In this document: positions 1 through 7,216 of the stretch, piece by piece
Layout: every line of letters starts with the position of its first letter
Position numbering within the stretch: the stretch's first letter is position 1
From: Bacteroidales bacterium UBA3724
GTDB taxonomy: Bacteria; Bacteroidota; Bacteroidia; Bacteroidales; P3
NCBI GenBank assembly: GCA_002371315.1
Contig: DFHL01000031.1
Span: 1 to 24,853 of the forward strand
Direction of reading: 5' to 3'
DNA length: 24,853 bases
Translations under genes and position numbers: made by a program
Notes under the pieces: generated by a model
The model's input: the letters and a program-made list of their open reading frames with translations, nothing else
Databases searched by the model: none
Told to the model about the DNA's origin: nothing

Positions 1-1
1 C

Positions 2-577
2 CACCTCAAGCACCGGCGACGGCCGGTGAGTGCGCGCCTCCCCATCAGGGACCGTGTCAGCATCGACGAAAGGCCTGCCGTGGTGGACGCCAAGACCCGC
101 TTCGGCGACTGGGAGATGGACACAATCGTCGGAAAGGACGGCAAGGGGGCCATCGTCACCCTCGTCGAGCGCACCACAAAGAAGATGCTTATGGCAAAAT
201 CACCTAAAGGCAAGAATGCCAAGGCCATCGCCCGGCTCGTTGTGCAGATGCTCCGCCCTTTCGAGCATCACGTCCTCTCCATCACCACCGACAACGGCAC
301 CGAATTCGCCGAACACAAATACATCGCCAAGAAGCTCCATACAAAGGTCTATTTCGCCCACCCTTACTCCTCCTGGGAGAAAGGTCTCATCGAAAACACC
401 AACAAACTCGTACGGCAGTACATACCTAACGGCACCGATTTCTCCTCTCTCTCTGACGATTACATCCTACACGTCCAAACTGAGATCAACCTCCGCCCCA
501 GAAAACTTTTGAACTTTTCCTCTCCTAAACAAAAATTCTTACTATCTTTGCACAACAGTGTTGCACTTGGTAGTTGA
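2..577 (+). CDS. IS30-family transposase, C-terminal part (5' end outside window)
   Basis: The reading frame is open from base 2, so the N-terminal helix-turn-helix half lies outside the window; 191 residues are visible. This is the DDE integrase core that cuts and joins the ends of an IS30-type element. Numbering from base 2, the catalytic acidic residues are D40 (in GDWEMDTIVG), D97 (in TTDNGTEF) and E131 (in WEKGLIENTN); the 33 residues between D97 and E131 match the IS30 D(33)E spacing. The last residues (SVALGS) and the stop are probably encoded inside the right terminal inverted repeat, an inference that cannot be confirmed without the left end. It is upstream of, and unrelated to, the cvpA-dus genes. 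Whether the copy is intact cannot be judged here. Family assignment is secure. Confidence 0.9.
   Translation, partial: HLKHRRRPVSARLPIRDRVSIDERPAVVDAKTRFGDWEMDTIVGKDGKGAIVTLVERTTKKMLMAKSPKGKNAKAIARLVVQMLRPFEHHVLSITTDNGTEFAEHKYIAKKLHTKVYFAHPYSSWEKGLIENTNKLVRQYIPNGTDFSSLSDDYILHVQTEINLRPRKLLNFSSPKQKFLLSLHNSVALGS
549..577. mobile_element. Probable right terminus of the IS30-family element
   Basis: The sequence from TTGCACAACAGTGTTGCAC to TTGGTAGTTGA overlaps the transposase stop codon and contains an imperfect inner inverted repeat (CAACA/TGTTG). In IS30-like elements the transposase commonly ends within or very close to the right inverted repeat. The left repeat is outside the window, so the exact boundary is inferred, and no target duplication can be tested. 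Confidence 0.4.
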
Positions 578-646
578 GTCTACGCGGCTTTTTTTCTTTG
601 TTGGCAGACAATAATATGTGTTTTTGCGCGTTTCTTTGTCCGTTTT

Positions 647-662
647 TGCCCCCTGCGGGGCA
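647..662. other. Small GC hairpin upstream of cvpA
   Basis: TGCCCC and GGGGCA form a perfect 6-bp stem around the loop CTGC, just after a T-rich stretch and 19 bases before the cvpA start codon. There is no following T run on the + strand, so it is not a convincing terminator for upstream transcription; on the - strand it is followed by an A-rich stretch. Its role is unknown. Confidence 0.3.
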
Positions 663-681
663 TCGTAACACTGCAACGGAT

Positions 682-1194
682 ATGAATTTTCTCGACCTCA
701 TCATCGCACTGCCCTTGGGCTACCTCATTTTCAAGGGCTACCGGCGCGGGCTCATCTTCGAGTTTGCCTCGCTGCTGGCCATCGTGCTCGGCAGCGCGCT
801 GGCCGTCCGCTTTGCCAACTGGTTTTCGGTTCTCGTCGGCCTCGAGGGGCGGAACGCCTATCTCATTTCCTTCTTTGTCATCTTTTTGATTGTCATTGTT
901 TTGTCGCTGTCGGTTGCAAAACTGGTTGAAAAGTTTGTCAAACTGATGCACGTCGGCATCGTCAACAATCTGGCGGGTGCGCTTCTGGGTCTGCTGAAGG
1001 GGCTCTGCATAGTTGGAGTGTTACTTTATTACACTGCGGTTATCGACCTGAACGAGAAAGTGTTGACGCGCGACGCAAAACAGCAGTCGATGCTCTATCG
1101 GCCTGTCGAGCGTTCGGGCAAGCATCTGGCCGGACGTATGGAGGCCTACCTCAACGAGCGCAAGCAGATGCACGAAAATCAGGAACAAGCCTAA
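682..1194 (+). CDS. CvpA family inner-membrane protein
   Basis: This 170-residue protein begins MNFLDLIIALPLGYLIFKGYR and has about four hydrophobic membrane segments (roughly residues 2-20, 27-47, 58-82 and 96-118) followed by a charged, Lys/Glu/Gln-rich cytoplasmic tail. The N-terminal pattern of a first helix followed by a K-G-Y-R-R-G turn is typical of the CvpA family, named for the E. coli protein linked to colicin V production; the general role is in envelope function and is not well defined. I chose the ATG at 682 because an in-frame TTG at 574 would add a poorly conserved extension that overlaps the IS end. The dus gene follows 21 bp downstream on the same strand, so the two are probably co-transcribed. 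I saw no clear promoter; expression could partly depend on the nearby insertion element. Confidence 0.85.
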   Translation: MNFLDLIIALPLGYLIFKGYRRGLIFEFASLLAIVLGSALAVRFANWFSVLVGLEGRNAYLISFFVIFLIVIVLSLSVAKLVEKFVKLMHVGIVNNLAGALLGLLKGLCIVGVLLYYTAVIDLNEKVLTRDAKQQSMLYRPVERSGKHLAGRMEAYLNERKQMHENQEQA

Positions 1195-1215
1195 CACCCT
1201 ATAACTGTTATCATT

Positions 1216-2175
1216 ATGCTCATTCTCGCACCAATGCAAGGCCTCACCGAACTGCTGTTCCGCAGGGCGTTCCATCGTTGCTATCCCGGGGCTTTTGACT
1301 TGGCTGTCAGTCCGTTCCTTTCGCTCACCGACGGCAACCTGAGGAATGCCGGCAAGAAGGTTGAGGATGTGCTGCCCGAGCTCAATGCGGGGTCGATGCC
1401 TGTGGTGCCGCAGGTTTTGGGGCACAACGCCGACGGTTTTGTCGACCTTGCCAACCGCCTCAACGAGCTGGGCTACAGTGAGGTGAACTGGAATATGGGC
1501 TGCCCGATGCGGCGCGTCGCCGCCAAGCATCGCGGTTCGGGCATCCTGCCTTTCCCGGACGAGGTGCGCAGCATCCTCGACAGCGTCGTACCGCGCTTGA
1601 AGACAGCACTTTCGGTCAAGGTCAGGCTGGGCTATATTTCGCCCGACGAGATCGATGCCATTGTCCCCATCCTCAACGACTATCCGCTGGCGTCGGTCAC
1701 TGTGCATCCGCGGACAGGCAAGCAGGTCTATTCGGGACAGGTGAACCTGCAGAAATTCAGCGAGATACTGCCGTCGATAAAACACCGTGTCGTCTACAAC
1801 GGCGATGTGTGCTCGGTCTACGACTACCGTCGCATTCGGTCGCTTTTCCCTGCCGTCAAGGACGTTATGATTGGTCGCGGCGCTCTCTACAATCCGCTGT
1901 TGCCCACGCAGATACGCACCGAGTGCCCTGACGATTTCGGGCCTGCTGCTGCCGCCGCTCCGCAAGGGGTGCCGTCGGCGCAGCAATTCATCGTCGCACT
2001 GGTTGACGACATACTTCGGCTGGAAATCTCCAACCAGGCCAAAATCAGAAAGATAAAGGAATATTGGTGTCTGCTTTCAAAGGCGTTGCCCGGCACCGAG
2101 GAGCGCAAGCGGCGCCTGCTTCACGCCGACGATTTGGACGCTATCCTGCGCCTTATCGACGAGATGACGAAGTAG
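1216..2175 (+). CDS. dus: tRNA-dihydrouridine synthase (Dus family)
   Basis: This FMN enzyme of 319 residues reduces uridines in tRNA to dihydrouridine. The start LILAPMQG carries the Dus N-terminal FMN-binding signature. C96 in NWNMGCP is the catalytic acid cysteine. K135 (SVKVRLG), H164 (VHPRTGK), the NGD at 195-197 and IGRGA at 219-223 are the substrate and FMN-phosphate contacts expected for the TIM-barrel domain, and the C-terminal 70 residues form the helical domain. Which tRNA position it modifies (DusA, B or C type) cannot be decided from the sequence. It follows cvpA closely. Its last 55 bases overlap, in convergent orientation, the 3' end of the PAP2 gene on the other strand, so the two stop codons lie inside each other's reading frames. 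Confidence 0.93.
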   Translation: MLILAPMQGLTELLFRRAFHRCYPGAFDLAVSPFLSLTDGNLRNAGKKVEDVLPELNAGSMPVVPQVLGHNADGFVDLANRLNELGYSEVNWNMGCPMRRVAAKHRGSGILPFPDEVRSILDSVVPRLKTALSVKVRLGYISPDEIDAIVPILNDYPLASVTVHPRTGKQVYSGQVNLQKFSEILPSIKHRVVYNGDVCSVYDYRRIRSLFPAVKDVMIGRGALYNPLLPTQIRTECPDDFGPAAAAAPQGVPSAQQFIVALVDDILRLEISNQAKIRKIKEYWCLLSKALPGTEERKRRLLHADDLDAILRLIDEMTK

Positions 2176-2771
2176 ACCAGGGCTCCGACGCCGATGCCCA
2201 GCAGCGCCCCGCAGACGATGTCGCCGGGATAGTGCTTGCCAAGGTATGCGCGGCTGTAGCCAGTTATTGAGGCCCAGGCGAATAGCAGCACCGGCAGGAG
2301 GGCACTACGTTTTCCGCTTTCCGGGCGTACACAGGAGTTCGCCCCTACGCTTTCCGCTTTCCGCTCTCCGCTTTCCGCTTTCCGCTTTCCGCCGTACATC
2401 AGGCTCAGGAACATAGCCACGGCAAAGGCGTTGGCGGCGTGCGACGACACGAAGCCGTACTGGCCACCCTTGTTTGTGCGGAACATTCGCACGCCTTCAA
2501 GCTCGTGGCAGGGGCGCAGGCGCTGGACGCCCTCCTTGATGGCCTCGTTGCTGATTTGGTCGGCCAGCAGGAAACAGAGCCCCAATCCCGCCAAGACCCA
2601 CAGCCAGCTGCGGCGGTCGCGGCGCAAGGTGATGAAAATGAATACGGCAAGCAGCACGATGAGCCAGCTGAACGACTGGCTGAAGACCCACATCGTCCAG
2701 TCCAGCCAGCCGCTGTGGTGGCCGTTGATCCACCAGAAAAGCTCTTTGTCAAGCGCAATTATCCGGTCCAT
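2121..2771 (-). CDS. PAP2-superfamily membrane phosphatase with in-frame repeat insertion
   Basis: A 216-residue membrane protein of the type 2 phosphatidic acid phosphatase family, which includes undecaprenyl-diphosphate, phosphatidylglycerophosphate and lipid A phosphatases; the substrate cannot be told. The three catalytic motifs are present: K79-x6-R86-P87, S109-S110-H111, and S173-R174-x5-H180-x3-D184. Several membrane helices surround them. Residues about 127-157 (KRKAES, GERKAES and so on) are a hydrophilic insert between motif 2 and motif 3, encoded by a 7-bp simple repeat plus a hairpin; it keeps the frame and leaves the motifs intact. The start codon at 2771 lies 23 bp inside the 3' end of obg, suggesting translational coupling. 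The 3' end overlaps dus on the opposite strand. Confidence 0.88.
   Translation of the reverse strand: MDRIIALDKELFWWINGHHSGWLDWTMWVFSQSFSWLIVLLAVFIFITLRRDRRSWLWVLAGLGLCFLLADQISNEAIKEGVQRLRPCHELEGVRMFRTNKGGQYGFVSSHAANAFAVAMFLSLMYGGKRKAESGERKAESVGANSCVRPESGKRSALLPVLLFAWASITGYSRAYLGKHYPGDIVCGALLGIGVGALVYFVISSIRRRIASKSSA
2301..2393. repeat. In-frame simple-repeat and hairpin insertion inside the PAP2 gene
   Basis: On the + strand, copies of the 7-mer CTTTCCG flank a central hairpin at 2323-2344, whose 5-bp arms are GGGCG and CGCCC. About two units lie on one side and six on the other, with one base changed in one unit (CTCTCCG). A 7-bp period translates as a 7-residue peptide repeat, so it can expand in multiples of 21 bp without breaking the gene. 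The block is unlike the codon pattern around it. Confidence 0.75.
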
Positions 2772-3753
2772 TCAACTTTTCGAAAATCAGGTCTTTAAGC
2801 TCTTTGATGTTGTAGCCCGACACGGCGCTGACCATTATTGTCGGCAGCGTCCGCGGCAGTGTGCGCTTCATCTGCTTGATCATCGCCTCGTCGAGCAAAT
2901 CGCATTTCGTCACGGCCAGTATGCGCTCTTTGTCAAGCAGTTCGGGATTGTATTTCTCGAGCTCTTTCAGCAGGATGTTGTACTCTTTCTTGATGTCCAT
3001 ACTTTCGCACGACACCATAAAGAGCAGTATCGAGTTGCGCTCGATGTGGCGCAGGAAGCGCAGGCCGAGGCCCTTGCCCTCGGCGGCGCCCTCGATGATG
3101 CCGGGGATGTCGGCGATGCAGAACGACTGGTCGTCGTGGTATTTCACTATGCCCAGGTTGGGCGTCAGCGTCGTGAAGGGGTAGTCGGCAATCTCGGGTT
3201 TGGCAGCCGAAACGACCGAGAGGAACGTGGATTTTCCGGCATTGGGGAAGCCCACAAGTCCCACATCGGCAAGCACTTTCAGCTCGATGATGACCCATCG
3301 CTCCTCGGCGGGCTCGCCGGGTTGGGCGTAGCGTGGCGTCTGGTTGGTGGGCGACTTGAAGTGGTCGTTGCCCCAGCCGCCGCGGCCGCCCTTGGCGATG
3401 ATGGCGGTCTGGCCCTCTTCGGTGATTTCGCACAGCTGCTCGCCAGTCTCGGCGTCGCGGCACACGCAGCCCAGCGGCACATCCAGTATCTGGTCCTGCC
3501 CCTCGCGGCCGGTGCAGAGGTTCTGGCCGCCGTTTTGGCCGTTCTCGGCAAAGACGTGCTTGGTATATTTCAGGTGCAGCAGCGTCCAGCGGTTGGTGTT
3601 GCCGCGCAGCATCACGTGGCCGCCGCGCCCGCCGTCGCCACCGTCGGGACCGGCCTTGGCGTTGTATTTCACACGCAGCAGGTGGGCCGAGCCGGCACCG
3701 CCCTTGCCCGAGCGGACAAGTATCTTTACGTAGTCGACAAAATTGGAGGTCAT
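2749..3753 (-). CDS. obg: GTPase Obg/CgtA
   Basis: A ribosome-associated GTPase of 334 residues involved in 50S assembly and stress response. The glycine-rich Obg fold covers about residues 1-160 (GPDGGDGGRGG, KGGRGGWGN). The G domain has G1 GFPNAGKS at 168-175, DIPG at 215-218 and TKCD at 282-285. The protein stops soon after the G5 region (SAVSG), so it lacks the extra C-terminal domain found in many Obg proteins. I chose the ATG at 3753 because homologues begin at xSNFVDYVKI; an in-frame start at 3819 would add 22 residues of unrelated sequence. It is preceded by adk (71-bp gap) and overlaps the downstream PAP2 start by 23 bp. Probably one operon with both. Confidence 0.96.
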   Translation of the reverse strand: MTSNFVDYVKILVRSGKGGAGSAHLLRVKYNAKAGPDGGDGGRGGHVMLRGNTNRWTLLHLKYTKHVFAENGQNGGQNLCTGREGQDQILDVPLGCVCRDAETGEQLCEITEEGQTAIIAKGGRGGWGNDHFKSPTNQTPRYAQPGEPAEERWVIIELKVLADVGLVGFPNAGKSTFLSVVSAAKPEIADYPFTTLTPNLGIVKYHDDQSFCIADIPGIIEGAAEGKGLGLRFLRHIERNSILLFMVSCESMDIKKEYNILLKELEKYNPELLDKERILAVTKCDLLDEAMIKQMKRTLPRTLPTIMVSAVSGYNIKELKDLIFEKLNGPDNCA

Positions 3754-3824
3754 AGTTGGGTTACGTTTCGTATTGGCGATGGTGCAGACGGTCAGGCCTG
3801 CACCACCAAATGTCGGCAAACAGA

Positions 3825-4391
3825 CTATTTGCGCTTTTCGATTTCGGCGATGATGTTGGCCGAGATCTCTTTGATGTCGCCGAAGCCGTTGACTTTGACG
3901 TGCAGCCCTTTGCCTTCATAGTAGGCGGCAACGGGCAGGGTCTTGGCCTCGTATTCCTTCAGGCGGTTCTTGATGGTTTCTTCGTTGTCGTCGCTGCGGC
4001 CCGACACTTTGGCGCGCTCCAGCATACGGCGTATCAGCTCTTCGCGGGGCACGTCGAGACTCACCATACAGGTCAGCTTGCGGCCGTGCTTGGCCAGCAG
4101 CTTGTCGAGGGTCTCGGCTTGGGCAACGTTGCGCGGAAAACCGTCGAAAAGAATGCCTTGCGTGTCTTTGGCAATGGCGTTGTCTATCATTTCGACGACG
4201 ATGTCGTCGCTGACCAGGCTGCCCGAGTCCATAATGCTCTTGATGCGCTTGCCGAGTTCGGTCTGGTCGGCAATTTCCTTGCGCAGCAGGTCGCCAGTCG
4301 AAATGTGGTTGAGGTTGTAGCGTTCAACCAGCAGGTCGCTCTGGGTACCCTTTCCGGCACCGGGAGCTCCGAATAAAACTATGTTAAGCAT
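3825..4391 (-). CDS. adk: Adenylate kinase
   Basis: Cytoplasmic enzyme interconverting ATP + AMP and 2 ADP; 188 residues. The P-loop GAPGAGKGT is at residues 8-16, the AMP-binding region STGDLLR at about 32-38, the FDGFPR signature at about 83-88, and the lid arginines in KVSGRSDD near 129-136. The lid is the short form with no zinc-binding Cys cluster, as in E. coli-type short kinases. The leader between the upstream FKBP gene and this ATG is mostly a mirrored repeat element (4407-4504), leaving only about 15 A-rich bases directly before the start codon. It lies within the minus-strand gene run from nrnA to the PAP2 gene. Confidence 0.97.
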   Translation of the reverse strand: MLNIVLFGAPGAGKGTQSDLLVERYNLNHISTGDLLRKEIADQTELGKRIKSIMDSGSLVSDDIVVEMIDNAIAKDTQGILFDGFPRNVAQAETLDKLLAKHGRKLTCMVSLDVPREELIRRMLERAKVSGRSDDNEETIKNRLKEYEAKTLPVAAYYEGKGLHVKVNGFGDIKEISANIIAEIEKRK

Positions 4392-4406
4392 CTTGAGTTG
4401 TTTTTT

Positions 4407-4504
4407 TAGTGAATAGTGAATTGTGACTGGTGATTAGTGACCCGTGAATTGTGACCAGTGACACGAACGCGCTCGTATCACTGGTCACAGGTCACTTATC
4501 ACTT
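4407..4504. repeat. Mirrored GTGA-type repeat element, copy 1
   Basis: Degenerate 8-9-bp units (TAGTGAAT, TGTGACTG, GTGATTAG, TGTGACCA) run rightward, then invert into TCACTGGTCAC, AGGTCACT and TATCACTT. GTGACCAGTGA at 4451-4461 and TCACTGGTCAC at 4478-4488 are a perfect 11-bp inverted repeat around a 16-base centre. The 18-bp core CGAACGCGCTCGTATCAC at 4464-4481 recurs exactly at 14850-14867. The element lies between the FKBP gene stop and the adk start. Confidence 0.85.
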
Positions 4505-4512
4505 GATATTTG

Positions 4513-5412
4513 TTATTTTACCGAGACGATCTCGATGTCGAAAATCAGTGAGCTGTTGGCGGGGATGGAGCCAATGGTCTGGGGACCGTAGCCCAGCGAC
4601 GAGGGGATGATGAGGGTCAGCTTGCTGCCGGCAGGCTGGTTGATGACGCCCTTCTCCCAGCCGCGGATAAGCGACTGCTCGCCAACGCGGTAGCTGAGGG
4701 GCTCGTAGGGACGGCGGCTGTCGTAGACGCCGTTCTCCTTGGCTACGCTTTCGACGCTGGTGTCGAACACCTTGCCGTCGAGCAGGCGGCCGGTGTAGTT
4801 GATGGCTACCTGGCGGCCGATTTCGACTTTCTGGCCGTTGCCTTTCTTTTTGACGATGATGTAGAGGCCTTCATCGTCTGGAGTGGCTTTGATGTTGTTG
4901 TCGGCAACATATTTTGCCAGAGCCTCTTTTTCAGCGGCTTGTGCCTGCTGCATATTCTCCATAAAGTTGGCCTGCTCCTGCTCCATCTCCTCGTGGGTGA
5001 TGATGTCGGTGAGCTTGATCTCGTAGACGAGCTTCATACCCGTTCCGGCTTTGTAGAGCTCGGGCGGGAAGGCGGCTCCGTACTTCACCACCGAGTCGGC
5101 CTCGATTTCGAAGATGGCCTCATCGCCGATGTGCATCATCATCAGTCCTTCGGGCAGGTCGCCGGGGAAGGTCGACTCGTTGGCCATAAGGATGCGGTCG
5201 GGAGTGTCGACGCGGCCCAGGATGCTGTCGTTGAGGCGCACGGTGCAGGTACCTACGAGCACGTCGTTTTTCTGCACCTGCTGGGCACCCTTGTTGGTCT
5301 CGATGAATTTATACCTCAAGCCACTTTTGGTGGTCTTGAATCCGTCGCCGCAGGATACCAGTATGGTGGCTCCAAGGATAAGGGCGGCGAAAAGTCTAAT
5401 GCTTTTTTTCAT
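4513..5412 (-). CDS. FKBP-type peptidyl-prolyl isomerase lipoprotein (two FKBP-like domains)
   Basis: A 299-residue lipoprotein: MKKSIRLFAALILGATILVSC, with the lipobox cysteine at residue 21. A degenerate FKBP-like domain spans about residues 30-140 (KNDVLVGTCTVRLND ... YEIKLTDI). A linker rich in Glu, Gln and Ala (about 142-165, probably helical) leads to a complete FKBP domain at about 190-299. The second domain keeps the usual active-site aromatics and acids: Y in NYTGRL, F-D in KVFDTS, W in IRGWEKG, Y in LGYG and F in LIFDIE. It should assist folding of exported proteins at the inner or outer membrane. The second FKBP lipoprotein gene lies 67 bp upstream in the same direction. The leader is A-rich, typical of Bacteroidota start regions. 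Confidence 0.92.
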   Translation of the reverse strand: MKKSIRLFAALILGATILVSCGDGFKTTKSGLRYKFIETNKGAQQVQKNDVLVGTCTVRLNDSILGRVDTPDRILMANESTFPGDLPEGLMMMHIGDEAIFEIEADSVVKYGAAFPPELYKAGTGMKLVYEIKLTDIITHEEMEQEQANFMENMQQAQAAEKEALAKYVADNNIKATPDDEGLYIIVKKKGNGQKVEIGRQVAINYTGRLLDGKVFDTSVESVAKENGVYDSRRPYEPLSYRVGEQSLIRGWEKGVINQPAGSKLTLIIPSSLGYGPQTIGSIPANSSLIFDIEIVSVK

Positions 5413-5479
5413 TGCTTTTAGTTGTTTAATTTTTATTGTTTTATGATTTTTGTTTTAAATTATTGGTTCAAGTGTGGGT

Positions 5480-5983
5480 TTATTCTACTTCAACGTCGAT
5501 GACGAGGATGGACGACTGCGTTATGCGGTCGCCGTCGCCACCGATGCCGTAGGCCAGACTGGAGGGCAGGATGACCTTGGCGCGGCTGCCGTGGCGCAGC
5601 TGCAGCACGGCCTGGTCGAGGCCTATCATCTGTTGGCGCCGACCGGCGACGTAGCTTTCCTCTATGTCTTTGTATATGAGCTTTCCGTTGATGGATTCAA
5701 TGTCGTAGCGCACGGTGACGCTGTCCTCAAAGTCGACCTGTTTGCCGTTGCCTTTGCGGTACTCCCAGATGCGGGCTCCTTCGGGCAGGCGCTCCATCTT
5801 CCATCCGCGTCGGCCAACATATTCGTCTATAGAGGTTTCTTCCGACTGGGCGATGGTGCGGTTGGCATTGATGAGGTGCTCCTTCAGGTCGGCCTGTGGC
5901 GCCGCAGGACGCCCCACCATCGGCGGGTCGTTGTGGCAGGCTACAAGCAGGGCACAGGCGAGAAGAAGAAGCGAGTGTTTCAT
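5480..5983 (-). CDS. FKBP-like lipoprotein, probably degenerate active site
   Basis: A 167-residue predicted lipoprotein: MKHSLLLLACALLVAC, with the acylated cysteine at residue 16. The C-terminal half is an FKBP fold (VTVRYDIESINGKLIYKD ... ILPSSLAYGIGGDGDR ... ILVIDVEVE). Compared with the neighbouring FKBP protein, the F-D pair is replaced (IYKD) and the active-site Trp position reads MIGLDQ, so isomerase activity is doubtful; it may act as a chaperone or assembly factor like the GldI-type FKBP lipoproteins of Bacteroidota (family comparison, not shown). Its ATG overlaps the stop of the upstream DHH phosphoesterase gene by four bases (ATGA), which indicates coupled translation. Confidence 0.85.
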   Translation of the reverse strand: MKHSLLLLACALLVACHNDPPMVGRPAAPQADLKEHLINANRTIAQSEETSIDEYVGRRGWKMERLPEGARIWEYRKGNGKQVDFEDSVTVRYDIESINGKLIYKDIEESYVAGRRQQMIGLDQAVLQLRHGSRAKVILPSSLAYGIGGDGDRITQSSILVIDVEVE

Positions 5984-7041
5984 TTCGATGTGTTGTTTTT
6001 CAGGTGGTTGGACAATTCGCGCAGCATATTTTCCTCGAGCACCTTCAATGTCGTTTCGAAATCGTAGGGCGATGTGGCGCCGCTGGCCTGGGTGTGGCCG
6101 CCGCCACCGAAGTATTTGTGGGCGAAGACGTTGACGTCGAAATCGCCCTTGGCGCGGAACGACAGGCGCACGCGGCCGTCGGTTTCCTTGACCATTGCGC
6201 CGACGGTCATAGGCTGCATCATAAGGGTGTAGTTGACAAGGCCTTCAAGGTCGTTGGATGTGCCGCCGAATTGCGCCAGGTCTTCGGCATTGATATAGAG
6301 GTAGGCGAACCCGACCTCGGGAAATATCTTCAGCCTTTGGCTCAGCAGGAAGCCGAGGATGTGCATCTTGTTGATGCTGTAGTTGTTGAAAGTGCGGTTG
6401 TGGACATCGGCGGCGCCAACTGGGTGCCGCAGCAGGGCGGCGGCAGCCTCGTAGAGCGACGGGTCCTCGTTGGCGTAGGCAAAGCAGCCTGTGTCGGTGT
6501 TGATGCCGTGGAAAAGGCAGCGGGCCGTGGGCAGCGCAACTGAGCTTTCGCCGATTATCTGTACAAATAGCCAGTAGAGGAGCTCGCAGGTCGACGACAG
6601 GTCGGGGACGCTCACAACTACATTGAACATTGCGTTGTCGGGGTTGTGGTGGTGGTCGACGACCATTTTCACTGCGTTGCTGTCGCGCAGTGCGCCGTCC
6701 AAGGGCAGTATGCGCGAGGCGTTGTTGAAGTCGACGCCAAGTATCAGGTCGGCCTCGGCAATCAGACTCTTGCAGTGGTCTAAATTGCTGTCGGCATCCA
6801 CAATTGTTTCCGAACCAGGCAGGTATAGCATATCGTCGGGGCAACGGTTTGGCAGTATGACATTGATTTTTGGCATTGTCTGGCCAGCATAGAAGGCCGT
6901 CTGAAGCCAATGGAACATTGCCAACGACGATCCCACTGCGTCGCCGTCTGGGTTCATATGCGACACTATGACGATATTTTGCGCCTTGTCCAAATTGCGG
7001 GCAAAGCGTTCAACGAGTTCGCTATCAATTGTTAATGGCAT
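5980..7041 (-). CDS. nrnA: DHH/DHHA1 phosphoesterase, NrnA-like (nanoRNase/pAp phosphatase)
   Basis: A 353-residue cytoplasmic phosphoesterase of the NrnA/RecJ-like DHH family, expected to degrade 2-5-mer RNAs and possibly dephosphorylate pAp. Metal-binding motifs are visible: H28-x-N-P-D32-G-D34 (SHMNPDGDAVGSS), D in GVDFNN, DHH in VVDHHHNPD, and D in NTDTG. The C-terminal DHHA1 domain ends with the GGGGH substrate-binding loop (YFGGGGHTQASG). I chose the ATG at 7041. An in-frame start at 7077 would place the initiator upstream of the -7 promoter box at 7072-7065 and add residues without homology. It is the first gene of the minus-strand operon and overlaps the next gene by ATGA. Which substrate it prefers cannot be read from the sequence. 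Confidence 0.9.
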   Translation of the reverse strand: MPLTIDSELVERFARNLDKAQNIVIVSHMNPDGDAVGSSLAMFHWLQTAFYAGQTMPKINVILPNRCPDDMLYLPGSETIVDADSNLDHCKSLIAEADLILGVDFNNASRILPLDGALRDSNAVKMVVDHHHNPDNAMFNVVVSVPDLSSTCELLYWLFVQIIGESSVALPTARCLFHGINTDTGCFAYANEDPSLYEAAAALLRHPVGAADVHNRTFNNYSINKMHILGFLLSQRLKIFPEVGFAYLYINAEDLAQFGGTSNDLEGLVNYTLMMQPMTVGAMVKETDGRVRLSFRAKGDFDVNVFAHKYFGGGGHTQASGATSPYDFETTLKVLEENMLRELSNHLKNNTSK

Positions 7042-7064
7042 ATATATGCTTTTTCTACAATCTG

Positions 7065-7072
7065 CAAAGATA
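7065..7072 (-). promoter_or_regulatory. Promoter -7 element for nrnA operon
   Basis: On the - strand the bases read TATCTTTG followed by CA, matching the Bacteroidetes TAnnTTTG element. Transcription would start near 7060, giving a leader of about 20 bases before the ATG at 7041. A clear -33 TTTG at the usual spacing is not evident. Confidence 0.6.
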
Positions 7073-7173
7073 CGCATAATTTTTTATATTTACGCGCGTG
7101 TTGATATTGTGTTGAAAAAATGATGCCATCGCTTTGCGCTTTGCCTCATTTGGTTGGCAATTCTTTTTTGGGG

Positions 7174-7193
7174 AGCCCTCAGATTTGAAGGCT
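7174..7193 (-). terminator. Stem-loop after the TPR gene
   Basis: On the - strand AGCCTTC and GAGGGCT can pair over 7 bp (one G-U) around AAATCT, 24 bases after the TPR stop. It is not followed by a T run on that strand, so termination is only inferred. The spacer 7078-7216 otherwise holds the nrnA promoter and an A-tract. Confidence 0.35.
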
Positions 7194-7216
7194 GCAATAT
7201 TTTCTATACGAATACT

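Noticed and set aside
2121..2393. PAP2 as a pseudogene because of the repeat insertion
   Set aside because: The insertion keeps the frame, and all three catalytic motifs and the membrane helices after it are intact.
2431..3921. Long open frame on the + strand (496 codons) across obg and the PAP2 start
   Set aside because: It is antisense to obg, whose GTPase motifs are unmistakable; the translated product is low-complexity, rich in Val/His/Gln, with no family resemblance. High-G+C coding DNA leaves antisense frames open.
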